Below, piece by piece: positions 30,095 through 38,405 of a stretch of DNA of 64,000 nt (position 1 is the first letter of the stretch; each line of letters begins with the position of its first letter). The stretch comes from Stenotrophomonas humi (lineage in GTDB: Bacteria > Pseudomonadota > Gammaproteobacteria > Xanthomonadales > Xanthomonadaceae). The notes below the pieces were generated by a model. That model saw only the letters and a list, made by a program, of their open reading frames with translations, did no database searches and was not told the DNA's origin. Location of the stretch: the NCBI RefSeq assembly GCF_001431415.1, contig NZ_LDJI01000021.1, positions 1 through 64,000 on the forward strand. The letters are read 5' to 3'. The position numbers and the translations under genes are program-made.

Positions 30095-30239
30095 GCCAGG
30101 CGCAAGCCCGCCCCGCTCGCTCCCCCTCGTGCACAACACGAAGCGGAAGGCTGCGCTCTGCTTCTTCCCTTCCGCGCGCAGCGCGAAGGGAAGGGCTGAA
30201 GAAAAATGCGCTTGGCACACTCTCAACGGAGCCCACACC
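30095..30239. repeat. Palindromic REP-like insert between moxR and DUF58 genes
   Basis: This is the only sizeable gap in an otherwise overlapping operon. It holds the inverted repeat CTTCCCTTCCGCGCGC / GCGCGAAGGGAAG around 30,165-30,200, of the same general type as palindromes at 890, 18,200 and 63,600. The DUF58 ribosome-binding site GGAG is at its right end. Confidence 0.6.
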
Positions 30240-31538
30240 GTGAGGCCATCCCCGCTGCTGATCACGCTGCTGGTGCTGTGGGGCGTGCTCGGCATTCCTG
30301 TCGCCCTGTACTACCTGCCGCTGCTGGCATGGACGGCCACGGCAGGCACGATCGCATTGCTCGCGCTGCTCGATGCTGTGCTGCTGTACCGCCGCCCCAC
30401 CCCGCAGGTACGCCGCGAATTGCCCGATTCACTTGCCTTGGGCATCGAACGCGAAAGCTGGCTGCAGCTGGACGCCTTCGGCCGGCAGCGCGTGGACGTG
30501 TTCGACCTGGTTCCCGATGGATGGGAAAGCCACGGACTGCCACGCAGGCTCACGCTGGCAGCGGCCAGCGAGAGCCGCTTCAGCTACCGCTTCACCCCGG
30601 CAAACCGTGGCACGTTCGTGTTTGATGGGGTGCAGCTGCGCCTGCATTCACCGCTGCGTCTGTGGCGACATCAGCGCATCGCAGGCACGCCGCAGACCGT
30701 GCGTGTCTATCCCAACTTCGCTCCACTCACACGCTTGGCATTGCTCAGCGCGGAGATGGCCTCACGCCTGGTCGGCGCACACCTCAAGCGGCGCCGCGGC
30801 GAAGGCACCGATTTCCACCAGATGCGCGAGTACCGCGTCGGTGACAGCCTGCGCCAGATCGACTGGAAGGCCACCGCACGCGCGCGCAAATTGATCTCGC
30901 GCGAATACCAGGACGAAAAGAACCAGCAACTGGTGATGATGATCGACACCGGCCGTCGCATGATGGCCAACGAAGGCGGGCTGTCGCACTTCGACCATGT
31001 GCTCAATGCATCCTTGGTGGTGTCCTACCTGGCGCTGCGCCAGGGCGACGGTGTGGGATTGTTCGCCAGCGGTGGCGACAGCCGCTGGGTGGCCCCCAAG
31101 CGCGGCATGGGTGCAATCGACACGCTGCTGCGGGCAAGCTACGACCTGCAGCCCAAGCCGGTGGCCACCGACTATCTGGCGGCAGCCACCGAGCTGTCGC
31201 TGCTGCATTCGCGCCGCACCCTGGTGATGCTGGTGACCAACGTGCGCGATGAAGACATCGAGGACCTGCTGGCCGCCGTTCGGCTGTTGCAGAAGCGGCA
31301 TCTGGTCTGCGTGGCCAGCCTGCGCGAGCGCGAGCTTGACCAGGCGCTGGAACGCGACGTGGAAACCCTGCCCGATGCCGTGCAGGCCGGTGCCATCGCC
31401 CGCTACCTGCAGCAACGTGCCGATGCACATGAAGCCCTGCGCAGCCACCGCGTGATGGTGCTGGACGTCACCGCCGAAGAACTGCCGGCGGCATTGGTGG
31501 AGCGCTACCTGGCCGTCAAGCGGGATGGGTTGCTTTAA
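30240..31538 (+). CDS. DUF58 domain protein (MoxR partner)
   Basis: A 432-residue protein with two N-terminal membrane helices (about 5-25 and 28-45) and a cytoplasmic DUF58 domain: GEGTDFHQMREYRVGDSLRQ with IDWKATARARKL, then a von Willebrand factor-like LVMMIDTGRRM segment. The start is a GTG with GGAG eight bases upstream; a much longer in-frame extension leftwards overlaps moxR and reads through the REP-like insert, so it is rejected. DUF58 proteins are regular partners of MoxR ATPases. Confidence 0.88.
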   Translation: MRPSPLLITLLVLWGVLGIPVALYYLPLLAWTATAGTIALLALLDAVLLYRRPTPQVRRELPDSLALGIERESWLQLDAFGRQRVDVFDLVPDGWESHGLPRRLTLAAASESRFSYRFTPANRGTFVFDGVQLRLHSPLRLWRHQRIAGTPQTVRVYPNFAPLTRLALLSAEMASRLVGAHLKRRRGEGTDFHQMREYRVGDSLRQIDWKATARARKLISREYQDEKNQQLVMMIDTGRRMMANEGGLSHFDHVLNASLVVSYLALRQGDGVGLFASGGDSRWVAPKRGMGAIDTLLRASYDLQPKPVATDYLAAATELSLLHSRRTLVMLVTNVRDEDIEDLLAAVRLLQKRHLVCVASLRERELDQALERDVETLPDAVQAGAIARYLQQRADAHEALRSHRVMVLDVTAEELPAALVERYLAVKRDGLL

Positions 31539-31676
31539 AGCTGCGGAATTTGCAGGAAGCGCAACTGGGAAAGGAATCTCCGTCGGCTTCTTTGCGGTTG
31601 CTTCTTGTGCCTGAAGTGGAAGCAACAGCGTCACCACTTCCCCACCCGCCCCTTCGCTGTGCCAGTCACACACAAG

Positions 31677-31703
31677 AAAAAGGCCCCGCCAATGACGGAG
31701 CCT
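31677..31703 (-). terminator. Terminator of the ygiBC-like operon
   Basis: On the minus strand, AGGCTCCG and CGGGGCCT pair around TCATTGG (with one G-T mismatch-type pair) and are followed by TTTTTC. It lies 32 bp after the ygiC-like stop. Confidence 0.65.
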
Positions 31704-31734
31704 CTCTCAACAAGACAATCACATCACCGACGCA

Positions 31735-32922
31735 TCAAACGTAGATGCGGGTAGTGCCCTGCGGCGCATCGTCGATGATGGCATGTGGCAGGAACCGCGC
31801 ACTGTCGCGGGTGATGCGGCTGTTGTCCTCGCGCACGCCGATACCGCAGGCACGGTCGCCGACCACCCAGCTGCCCACCAACGGATAGTTGCCGTCGAAC
31901 ACCGGCAACGCATGGAACACCTGGCGGATGCTCGGGCCGTTGTAAGGGCCTTCGCTTTCCTGCCAGCTGCCATCGGCCATGTGCATGGCCACGTTGGCAC
32001 CTTCGCGCGAATGCAGCGGCTTGCGTACCCAACCCGCGGGCAACGCACTGCCGTCATCGAAATGCGACTCCAGCAGGTTGGGATGGCCGCGATGGCGTTG
32101 CCACAGCAACGGCAGGATGCCCTTGTTGCTCAGCACCGCCTTCCACGCCGGCTCCAGCAACTGCACGCCCGAGCGCGGCAATGCCGCACCGAACTCCTCG
32201 CGCATCAGGTCTTCCAGCGGATACAGCTTGAACAGGCTGCCGATCACCACATCGTCCAGGTCGGTGAAACGGCCGTCAGCGGACAAGCCGATGTCCTCGA
32301 TGGCGATGGCCGCACCGTGCAAGCCAGCCTGCGCCGCACAGTCGCGCAGGTAGTCCACCGTGCCCTGGTCTTCCGTCGACTCACCCACCGCACTGAAATA
32401 CAGCGGCGGCGGCAGGCGTGCGGCCAGTTCGGCAAAGCGCTCCACCAGCGTTTCGTGGAGGGAGTTGAACTGATCGGCCTGCTGCGGCAGCGCGCCACGG
32501 TTGCGCTGGTCTTCCAGCCATTGCCACTGGAAGAACGATGCCTCGTACAACGAGGTCGGCGTGTCGTAATTCAACTCATACAGCTTGGCCGGGCCAGTGC
32601 CGTCGTAGGCAAAGTCCAGGCGACCGTACAGATGCGGATCCCGGCGGCGCCAGCTTTCGGCGATCCAGTCACGGAACGGCTCGGGGATCGCCAACTGCGT
32701 CATCAACGCTTCGCTGGCCACCACCTCGCCCACCAGATCCATCGCCATCGCGTGCAGTTCGGCACTGGGATCTTCCAGGTCGTTCTCGATCTGCCGCAAG
32801 GTGAAGGCGTAGTACGCGCTTTCATCCCAGTACGGTGCACCGTCGATGGTATGGAAACGAAATCCCGCTTCAGCGGCACGGGCACGCCAGTTGCCGCGTT
32901 CGGCAATCGCAACACGTTTCAC
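31735..32922 (-). CDS. ygiC: Glutathionylspermidine synthase-like ATP-grasp protein (YgiC family)
   Basis: A 395-residue protein matching the C-terminal synthetase domain of glutathionylspermidine synthetase (YDGTGPAKLYELNYDTPTSL, YPLEDLMREEFG, VLSNKGILPLLW and a C-terminal VVGDRACGIGVRED). E. coli YgiC (386 aa) is the nearest known relative; these stand-alone proteins have the ATP-grasp fold but do not make glutathionylspermidine, and the peptide substrate is unknown. The start is taken as the GTG at 32922, four bases after the stop of the DUF1190 gene, giving VKRVAIAERGNW, the usual family N-terminus. Confidence 0.85.
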   Translation of the reverse strand: MKRVAIAERGNWRARAAEAGFRFHTIDGAPYWDESAYYAFTLRQIENDLEDPSAELHAMAMDLVGEVVASEALMTQLAIPEPFRDWIAESWRRRDPHLYGRLDFAYDGTGPAKLYELNYDTPTSLYEASFFQWQWLEDQRNRGALPQQADQFNSLHETLVERFAELAARLPPPLYFSAVGESTEDQGTVDYLRDCAAQAGLHGAAIAIEDIGLSADGRFTDLDDVVIGSLFKLYPLEDLMREEFGAALPRSGVQLLEPAWKAVLSNKGILPLLWQRHRGHPNLLESHFDDGSALPAGWVRKPLHSREGANVAMHMADGSWQESEGPYNGPSIRQVFHALPVFDGNYPLVGSWVVGDRACGIGVREDNSRITRDSARFLPHAIIDDAPQGTTRIYV

Positions 32923-32926
32923 TGCA

Positions 32927-33490
32927 TCAACCGCCGACGCTGTTGCGGCCACCACTGCGGCTGCCAAAGCCACCACGGCTTGCGGTCACGGCGCGGTTGG
33001 GCTGGCTGGTCACCGGCGCCAGGCCGGCCTTGCCGGCACCAATGCCGCTGCCGGTGTTCAGGCCGCCGCTGCCGCCCGGTGCGGGCTTGGCCCAGCCGTT
33101 GGCCTTGTCCCTGAAGGCCGGCTGCGATGCCGGCGGCGCAGCCACGGCGCCACGGCCGCTGTTGAGCATCTGCGACATGAAGAAACCCATCATCATCGGC
33201 CCGATGAACGAGGTGCCCGCGCTGGTCTGCTGCTGCACGCACTGCTCGGCCGGGTATTCCTTGGCGCACTCTTCCTTGCTGGCGTACTTGGGCGCCGCAT
33301 CGGCCGACTGCTGCTGCGCGGTGGCAAAGGCCTGGCGGCAACTGGACGGATCGCCCGTGGCCTCGCTGCAGGCTTCCACCGAGGTGTACAGCCCTTCCTT
33401 CACCTGCACCGTTTCTTCCTTCTGGCAGGCGGTGAACAGCAGCGGCGCGGCGCTCATCAGCAGCAGCGCGGTAGTCCTGGATCGCTTCAT
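32927..33490 (-). CDS. ygiB: DUF1190 (YgiB-like) lipoprotein
   Basis: A 187-residue protein with a lipoprotein signal (lipobox LLFTAC). The mature part has a Cys-rich helical domain with paired cysteines (ACSEATGDPSSCRQAF, ECAKEYPAEQC), then a glycine/serine-rich tail ending in GGFGSRSGGR. This is the YgiB/DUF1190 layout, and the next gene is a ygiC homologue, as in E. coli. GGGGAA precedes the ATG. The same frame continues far upstream through ilvD on the other strand, but that part is not a gene. Confidence 0.85.
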   Translation of the reverse strand: MKRSRTTALLLMSAAPLLFTACQKEETVQVKEGLYTSVEACSEATGDPSSCRQAFATAQQQSADAAPKYASKEECAKEYPAEQCVQQQTSAGTSFIGPMMMGFFMSQMLNSGRGAVAAPPASQPAFRDKANGWAKPAPGGSGGLNTGSGIGAGKAGLAPVTSQPNRAVTASRGGFGSRSGGRNSVGG

Positions 33491-33856
33491 CGTCGATTCC
33501 CCGTGAAAGTTGTTTCCGGATGATGCCTGATCCGGCCGGGGAGGCGTAAATGGGAAGGTTGTGGAAACTGAACCGGTTTTCAGGTGGCGGGGCGAAATTG
33601 CGCGTAAAGCCTCCTTTCCCCAGCCCTCATCTTCGCGTTGCGAAAGGGACGGAGCCAGAAGCAACTTCGCGGAAGCGGGGGCGGCACACATGCCCCACCC
33701 CCTCCCTTTGCCATGAGCAAGGCAAGGCCGGGAGGGGGTGCTTTCAGCGTCAGGCAGCACCTGATTCCTGCGGCCTGGATGGTTGCAGCTGCAACCGGGA
33801 ACTTCATGCAGAATCGATCCCACTGCGCTTCTGCTAGCTCGCTCCTGCTCGCCCCC
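33491..33856. other. 366-bp gap upstream of ilvD
   Basis: Divergent promoter region of ygiB and ilvD. It holds two GC-rich stem-like palindromes (near 33,640 and 33,700-33,745, CCCCCTCCC pairing with GGGAGGGGG). I see no leader peptide with branched-chain codons, no attenuator and no riboswitch that I can support. Confidence 0.5.
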
Positions 33857-35695
33857 ATGCCTGAATATCGCTCGAAAACTTCCACCGCCGGCCGCAACAT
33901 GGCAGGCGCCCGCGCCCTGTGGCGTGCCACCGGCATGACCGATGGTGATTTCCACAAGCCCATCGTTGCCGTGGTCAATTCCTTCACCCAGTTCGTGCCC
34001 GGCCACGTGCACCTGAAGGATCTCGGCCAGCTCGTGGCGCGCGAGATCGAAGCTGCCGGCGGCGTTGCCAAGGAGTTCAACACCATCGCGGTGGATGACG
34101 GCATCGCCATGGGCCACGACGGCATGCTGTATTCGCTGCCCAGCCGCGAAATCATCGCCGACTCGGTCGAGTACATGGCAAACGCACATTGCGCCGATGC
34201 GCTGGTGTGCATTTCCAACTGCGACAAGATCACCCCCGGCATGTTGATGGCCGCGTTGCGCCTGAACATCCCGGCGGTATTCGTCTCCGGTGGCCCGATG
34301 GAAGCAGGCAAGACCAAACTCGCCGACCATAAGCTGGACCTGGTCGATGCAATGGTCGCCGCCGGCGATGAATCGATCAGCGACGAAGAAGTCGCCGTGA
34401 TCGAACGCAGCGCCTGCCCCACCTGCGGTTCGTGCTCGGGCATGTTCACTGCCAATTCGATGAACTGCCTGACCGAAGCACTGGGCCTGTCGCTGCCGGG
34501 CAACGGCACCGTCGTGGCTACGCACAGCGACCGCGAAGCGCTGTTCAAGCGCGCAGGGCGTTTGATCGTCGAGTTGTGCCATCGCTGGTATGGCGGCGAG
34601 GAGGCGAATGTCCTCCCGCGCGGCATCGCCACGTTCGAGGCATTCGAGAATGCAATGACGCTGGACGTTGCCATGGGCGGCTCCACCAACACCATCCTGC
34701 ATCTGCTGGCCGCTGCGCAGGAGGCGGAAGTCGCCTTCGATCAGCGCGATATCGATCGTCTTTCCCGCCGTGTGCCGCAGCTGTGCAAAGTGGCGCCGAA
34801 CACGCAGAAGTACCACATCGAGGACGTGCACCGTGCGGGCGGCATCATGGCCATCCTGGGTGAACTCGCACGCGGTGGCCTGCTGCATACGGAGGTACCC
34901 ACCGTGCACAGCCGCTCGCTGGGCGCCGCCATCGCGCAATGGGATATCACCCAGACGCAGGACCACGCCGTCCACCAGTTCTACAAGGCGGGCCCCGCCG
35001 GCATCCCCACGCAGGTGGCTTTCAGCCAGTCCACGCGCTGGCCGTCGCTGGATGTGGACCGCGCTGAAGGCTGCATCCGCGATGTTGCCCATGCGTTCTC
35101 CAACGAAGGCGGGCTGGCCGTGCTGTACGGCAACCTCGCGGCCGATGGCTGCGTGGTGAAGACGGCAGGCGTGGATGAATCCATCCATGTATTCGAGGGC
35201 AATGCACGCGTCTATGAAAGCCAGGACGCTGCGGTGAAGGGCATCCTCGGCAACGAGGTCCAGGCCGGTGATGTGGTGGTGATCCGCTACGAAGGCCCGA
35301 AGGGCGGCCCGGGCATGCAGGAAATGCTGTACCCCACCAGCTACCTGAAATCGAAAGGCCTGGGCAAGGCCTGCGCACTGCTCACAGACGGCCGCTTTTC
35401 CGGCGGCACCTCCGGCCTGAGCATCGGCCATTGTTCACCGGAAGCCGCTGCTGGCGGCACCATCGGCCTGGTCCGCGACGGCGATCGCATCCGCATCGAC
35501 ATCCCCCAGCGTGGCATCAACCTGCTGCTGGACGACGCCGAGCTTTCACGCCGACGTGCCGAACAGGATGCAACCGGCTGGAAGCCCGCCGAACTGCGTC
35601 CACGCAAAGTCACCACCGCGCTCAAGGCCTATGCCTTGTTGGCCACCAGCGCCGACAAGGGCGCCGTGCGCGACAAGGCATTGCTGGACGGCTGA
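33857..35695 (+). CDS. ilvD: Dihydroxy-acid dehydratase
   Basis: A 612-residue enzyme (E. coli IlvD 616) that dehydrates 2,3-dihydroxy-3-methyl(iso)valerate in valine, isoleucine and leucine synthesis. The start at 33857 gives [20 protein letters not shown], the usual N-terminus. Iron-sulfur ligand segments are visible: [12 protein letters not shown] and [22 protein letters not shown]; the C-terminal [15 protein letters not shown] is the substrate-loop block. No strong ribosome-binding site precedes the ATG. It ends 9 bp from the convergent integron integrase stop; the neighbourhood of ilvD is the known site of the Xanthomonas chromosomal integron. Confidence 0.97.
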   Translation: MPEYRSKTSTAGRNMAGARALWRATGMTDGDFHKPIVAVVNSFTQFVPGHVHLKDLGQLVAREIEAAGGVAKEFNTIAVDDGIAMGHDGMLYSLPSREIIADSVEYMANAHCADALVCISNCDKITPGMLMAALRLNIPAVFVSGGPMEAGKTKLADHKLDLVDAMVAAGDESISDEEVAVIERSACPTCGSCSGMFTANSMNCLTEALGLSLPGNGTVVATHSDREALFKRAGRLIVELCHRWYGGEEANVLPRGIATFEAFENAMTLDVAMGGSTNTILHLLAAAQEAEVAFDQRDIDRLSRRVPQLCKVAPNTQKYHIEDVHRAGGIMAILGELARGGLLHTEVPTVHSRSLGAAIAQWDITQTQDHAVHQFYKAGPAGIPTQVAFSQSTRWPSLDVDRAEGCIRDVAHAFSNEGGLAVLYGNLAADGCVVKTAGVDESIHVFEGNARVYESQDAAVKGILGNEVQAGDVVVIRYEGPKGGPGMQEMLYPTSYLKSKGLGKACALLTDGRFSGGTSGLSIGHCSPEAAAGGTIGLVRDGDRIRIDIPQRGINLLLDDAELSRRRAEQDATGWKPAELRPRKVTTALKAYALLATSADKGAVRDKALLDG

Positions 35696-35704
35696 CCGCT
35701 GCCA

Positions 35705-36730
35705 TCACACCGGGGGTGAAGGCACTCCCGGTAGCCGGTCCAAGGGGCTGAGCAGACCTCCTGCGCCCCGCCCAAGTACGTGCGTATAGATTTGCGTGGT
35801 AGCGACATCCTTGTGCCCCAGCAACTCCTGCACAGTGCGGATGTCGTGCCCGGCTTCCAGCAGGTGCGTTGCAAATGAGTGACGCAAGGAATGGCAGGTT
35901 ACGGGCTTTGCGATGCCCGCAATGGCCCGCGCCGATTTCACCGCATGCTGCAATGGCTCTTCGCTGACATGATGCCGCCCGACTGCCTTCGTTCGCGGAT
36001 CGGTAGACAGCCGAGAGGACGGAAACAGGTATTGCCAGCCTGGCTCAGTGTTCGCATTCGGGTACTTGCGTGCCAGCGCATGCGGCAACTGCACCCGACC
36101 CATTCCTTCGTCGATATCCGTGCGGTGCGTCAGCAGTGTCCGCTCACGTTGCCGCAGCAAGCGCTCACACAACGATAGGGGGAGCGGTACGCGCCGGTCC
36201 TTGTTGCCCTTGCCGCTTCGCACGCAGATTTCATTACGCCCGAAGTCCACGTCCTTGATACGGAGCCGCAGACACTCCATCAATCGCATCCCGGTGCCGT
36301 ACAGCAGCTGCGCCATCATTGCCGTCTGCCCCTCAGGAATGGCTTGCAGCAGTCGCGCAACCTCTTCCTGTGACAGAACCACCGGAAGACGACGCGGCCG
36401 CTTGGCGCGTACCACCTCATCCAGGCGCGGCAGCTCAATCTCCAAAACCACGCGATAGAGAAACAGCAATGCCGACAACGCCTGATTCTGGGTAGAAGCC
36501 GACACGTTTCCCTCTGTCGCCAGGCGGGTAAGGAAGCCCCCAACTTCCGCCGCCCCCAACTCCTGCGGATGGCGCTTGCCATTGGCAAGGATGTAGCGCC
36601 GTATCCAGCCCACATACGCCTGCTCGGTTCGCAAGCTGTAATGCCGGACCCGAATATGCTGGCGGACCTGATCCAGTAGCTTCGGGGCTTTGGTGGCTTT
36701 TACGCCCGATGAGACAGGGGTGTATTCCAT
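35705..36730 (-). CDS. intI: Integron integrase (tyrosine recombinase)
   Basis: A 341-residue tyrosine recombinase with the same length class as IntI1 (337) and matching spacing of catalytic residues: R149 (GTGMRLMECL), K174 (RSGKGNK), H280 and R283 (CHSLRHSF), H306 (LLGHKDV) and Y315 (TQIYTHV). The integron-specific extra segment lies at about 220-265 (ARKYPNANTEPGWQY to HHVSEEPLQ). It inserts and excises cassettes by recombining single-stranded attC with attI. No frameshift or stop interrupts it, so it looks functional. The ATG at 36730 has GGAAG upstream; an upstream ATG at 36778 is possible. It is transcribed toward ilvD. Confidence 0.95.
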   Translation of the reverse strand: MEYTPVSSGVKATKAPKLLDQVRQHIRVRHYSLRTEQAYVGWIRRYILANGKRHPQELGAAEVGGFLTRLATEGNVSASTQNQALSALLFLYRVVLEIELPRLDEVVRAKRPRRLPVVLSQEEVARLLQAIPEGQTAMMAQLLYGTGMRLMECLRLRIKDVDFGRNEICVRSGKGNKDRRVPLPLSLCERLLRQRERTLLTHRTDIDEGMGRVQLPHALARKYPNANTEPGWQYLFPSSRLSTDPRTKAVGRHHVSEEPLQHAVKSARAIAGIAKPVTCHSLRHSFATHLLEAGHDIRTVQELLGHKDVATTQIYTHVLGRGAGGLLSPLDRLPGVPSPPV

Positions 36731-36827
36731 ATCACGGCTTCCAAACGGCAATAAGCTTGGAGCTTGAAATAGCGGCACAGAATTGAAAATCTCGTAAGCC
36801 GTTGTTTCTTTGTGAGAATTTTCCGGC

Positions 36828-36857
36828 TTGAAAGCGACATTGAAGTGGGCATACTCT
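36828..36857 (+). promoter_or_regulatory. Possible cassette promoter (Pc-like)
   Basis: TTGAAA, an 18-base spacer and TACTCT point toward the first cassette. The position, between intI and the first cassette, fits a Pc promoter. The -10 is a weak match, so this is a suggestion only. Confidence 0.35.
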
Positions 36858-36896
36858 GCTTTACACCGCTTTTAGGCGGTCTACTAAGAGTTAGGC
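36830..36896 (+). other. attI recombination site region
   Basis: The core GTTAGGC at 36890-36896 marks the crossover point where the first cassette starts. The left limit is approximate, because accessory integrase-binding repeats cannot be placed by eye. It lies immediately upstream of the cassette array, as expected. Confidence 0.75.
36872..36887. promoter_or_regulatory. LexA-box-like motif TTAG-N8-CTAA
   Basis: TTAGGCGGTCTACTAA matches the outer halves of the Xanthomonas LexA box (TTAG-N8-CTAA). It lies 141 bp upstream of the intI start and 2 bp left of the attI core. LexA control of intI is established for Vibrio and mobile integrons; here it is an inference from the motif alone, and the inner eight bases do not match well. 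Confidence 0.4.
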
Positions 36897-36912
36897 AGCA
36901 AAGGACAGATCT

Positions 36913-37185
36913 GTGCACGTTGACTTAGCCCTTTTTGAAGGTGACGAACTGCTGACCCGCGACAGCTTTCGCGTAGGTGCTGCCGAGCTCTCAAGCTTTT
37001 CCCCGCTGTTCAAAATTACTCACAAGCTCGGGCAGGAAGCGGCGGATATTGTTCTTTCAGAGTTCCCAACTCATGTTGACCTCAACACAATCGTCCTTAA
37101 GATGCCAATTCATGAGTCCTCTGATTGGGAGTCAATCGACATGGGCAGGTACTCGCTGGCATTCTGGTGCCGGCTTGATGCCTAA
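36913..37185 (+). CDS. Cassette gene 1, hypothetical protein (90 aa)
   Basis: The first cassette and so closest to the likely promoter. The GTG start has AAGGA seven bases upstream. The protein is acidic, without signal peptide or membrane helix, beginning MHVDLALFEGDELLTRDSF with a middle segment LFKITHKLGQEAADIVL. I recognise no family. The stop lies within the first bases of its attC (TAA of the GCCTAAC core), typical of integron cassettes. Confidence 0.65.
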   Translation: MHVDLALFEGDELLTRDSFRVGAAELSSFSPLFKITHKLGQEAADIVLSEFPTHVDLNTIVLKMPIHESSDWESIDMGRYSLAFWCRLDA

Positions 37186-37239
37186 CAGTTCATTCAAGCC
37201 GACGCCGCTTCGCGGCTCGGCTTAATTCCAGAGTTAGGC
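37180..37239 (+). repeat. attC site 1
   Basis: 60 bp from GCCTAAC to GTTAGGC, with complementary arms CAAGCCGACGCCG / CGGCTCGGCTTAA around TTCG. Confidence 0.9.
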
Positions 37240-37243
37240 ATCA

Positions 37244-37540
37244 ATGGCGAGATCTCTGGCATTTGCATATGCACTTTCTCTCATCGCCCTAGCGGCGATG
37301 GTCGCGCTCGGCCGTGGCCTGCTTCCTAAGCCGGATGGTTTCACCACCTTCTTCTACATGAGCTTAGTGGGCTTGCTCATGTTGCCGGCATCCGTCATGT
37401 TCTTTCGGGGTAGTCGTTTGTCGTCCGGGCCGCTTCGCAAGCTCTTAGCCTATGCGCTGTCAGCCGTTACCGCGTTTCTGGGCATGGGATCGTCAGCCGC
37501 TGTCATACTTGTCCTACTGGGCGCGGCCAAATCTGGTTGA
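37244..37540 (+). CDS. Cassette gene 2, small membrane protein (98 aa)
   Basis: Three hydrophobic helices (about 5-25, 35-54 and 68-93) with short basic loops; no known motif. The ATG lies four bases after the attC1 core, so no room exists for its own promoter and translation depends on read-through transcription. Function unknown. Confidence 0.65.
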   Translation: MARSLAFAYALSLIALAAMVALGRGLLPKPDGFTTFFYMSLVGLLMLPASVMFFRGSRLSSGPLRKLLAYALSAVTAFLGMGSSAAVILVLLGAAKSG

Positions 37541-37541
37541 T

Positions 37542-37601
37542 GCCTAACAATTCATTCAAGCCGAAGCCGCTTCGCGGCTCGGCTTAATTCAGGCGTTAGG
37601 T
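37542..37601 (+). repeat. attC site 2
   Basis: 60 bp, GCCTAAC to GTTAGGT, arms as in attC1 with GAAGCCGCTTCGCGGC at the tip. Confidence 0.9.
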
Positions 37602-37606
37602 GGCAT

Positions 37607-37948
37607 ATGACGTTTCCGGATATCTTCCTTGACAGAATTGAAGCTAACGGGATCGTTGTGGGCATCAATAATGCCGCCGATATTCCGGTCGGCACGCTCT
37701 TTACCCAGCTCGTAAAGGTCCGCGTTGAGGGTAATCCTGGGTCCACTACCGCTACTGAGCTGTGGTCCATCCCTATTAGTCTTCGCATAACGGATGCAAT
37801 CATCTACCGCAAATCCACCGCGGTGGTACCTCGGGGCTGGGGCGTCGGCCTCCGCCTTGAGGGTGCGGGCATGGAGGCAGTTACGGATGCGCTCAATGGC
37901 AAGGCTGCGGCGGAGCATGTCCACTTGCGGGCTCCGGGTGCCGCCTAA
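37607..37948 (+). CDS. Cassette gene 3, beta-rich protein (113 aa)
   Basis: Soluble, without a signal peptide. The pattern FLDRIEANGIVVGINNAADI, then PVGTLFTQL and VPRGWGVGLRLEG, is reminiscent of the beta-barrel domain 2 of translation GTPases (EF-Tu-like), where a GD/GW-V-G-L-x-L-x-G strand ends the barrel. This resemblance is by eye only. No GTP-binding domain is present, so any role is open. The stop lies in attC3. Confidence 0.6.
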   Translation: MTFPDIFLDRIEANGIVVGINNAADIPVGTLFTQLVKVRVEGNPGSTTATELWSIPISLRITDAIIYRKSTAVVPRGWGVGLRLEGAGMEAVTDALNGKAAAEHVHLRAPGAA

Positions 37949-38002
37949 CAATTCATTCAAGCCGAAGCCGCTTCGCGGCTCGGCTTAATTCCGGCGTTAG
38001 GG
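37943..38002 (+). repeat. attC site 3
   Basis: 60 bp, GCCTAAC to GTTAGGG; the last base differs from the usual C. Confidence 0.9.
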
Positions 38003-38012
38003 CGCACAAGCA

Positions 38013-38330
38013 ATGTCAGAGCGCTACGTACAACAATGGAGCAGCTACCGGCGCCGTCATTGGGCTGCAAGCCTCGGGCTTCTGCTTGGCCTTCCAACAG
38101 CATGCTCTATGGGCTATCTCATGTTTGCTGTCGCGGACTTGGATCTAGGCGTCGCCTTGATCATTGCGGGGATGGCTTGGGGCTGTACTTGGCTTTGGTT
38201 ATGCTTCCGTGTCACTCGCTTTCCATGCCCTCGCTGCTCCAAACCATTTCTTGCTGGCCAAGAACCTTCCTTGGCCGCAACGCGCTATTGTTCCAACTGC
38301 GGGCTCCAACTCTATGCCGGTGAGCCCTAA
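38013..38330 (+). CDS. Cassette gene 4, membrane protein with zinc ribbon (105 aa)
   Basis: Two transmembrane helices (about 18-40 and 45-65) are followed by a short C-terminal zinc-ribbon-like domain with two CxxC pairs: CPRCSKPF and YCSNCGLQL. The layout suggests an inner-membrane protein with a cytoplasmic metal-binding tail. No partner gene is apparent because cassettes are unlinked in function. Family unknown to me. Confidence 0.65.
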   Translation: MSERYVQQWSSYRRRHWAASLGLLLGLPTACSMGYLMFAVADLDLGVALIIAGMAWGCTWLWLCFRVTRFPCPRCSKPFLAGQEPSLAATRYCSNCGLQLYAGEP

Positions 38331-38384
38331 CAGTTCATTCAAGCCGAACCCGCTGCGCGGGTCGGCTTAATTCCGGAGTTAGGC
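38325..38384 (+). repeat. attC site 4
   Basis: 60 bp, CCCTAAC to GTTAGGC, with tip GAACCCGCTGCGCGGGTC. Confidence 0.9.
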
Positions 38385-38405
38385 CTCACAACAAGGGAGT
38401 ATCGT

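Noticed and set aside
29826..30239. N-terminal extension of the DUF58 gene overlapping moxR
   Set aside because: It reads antisense-like residues through moxR's end and the palindromic insert; a good ribosome-binding site and two membrane helices support the GTG at 30240.
33491..35431. An 834-codon minus-strand frame continuing from the DUF1190 gene through ilvD
   Set aside because: Only its last 187 codons form a recognisable protein with signal and ribosome-binding site; the rest is antisense to ilvD and arises from high GC.
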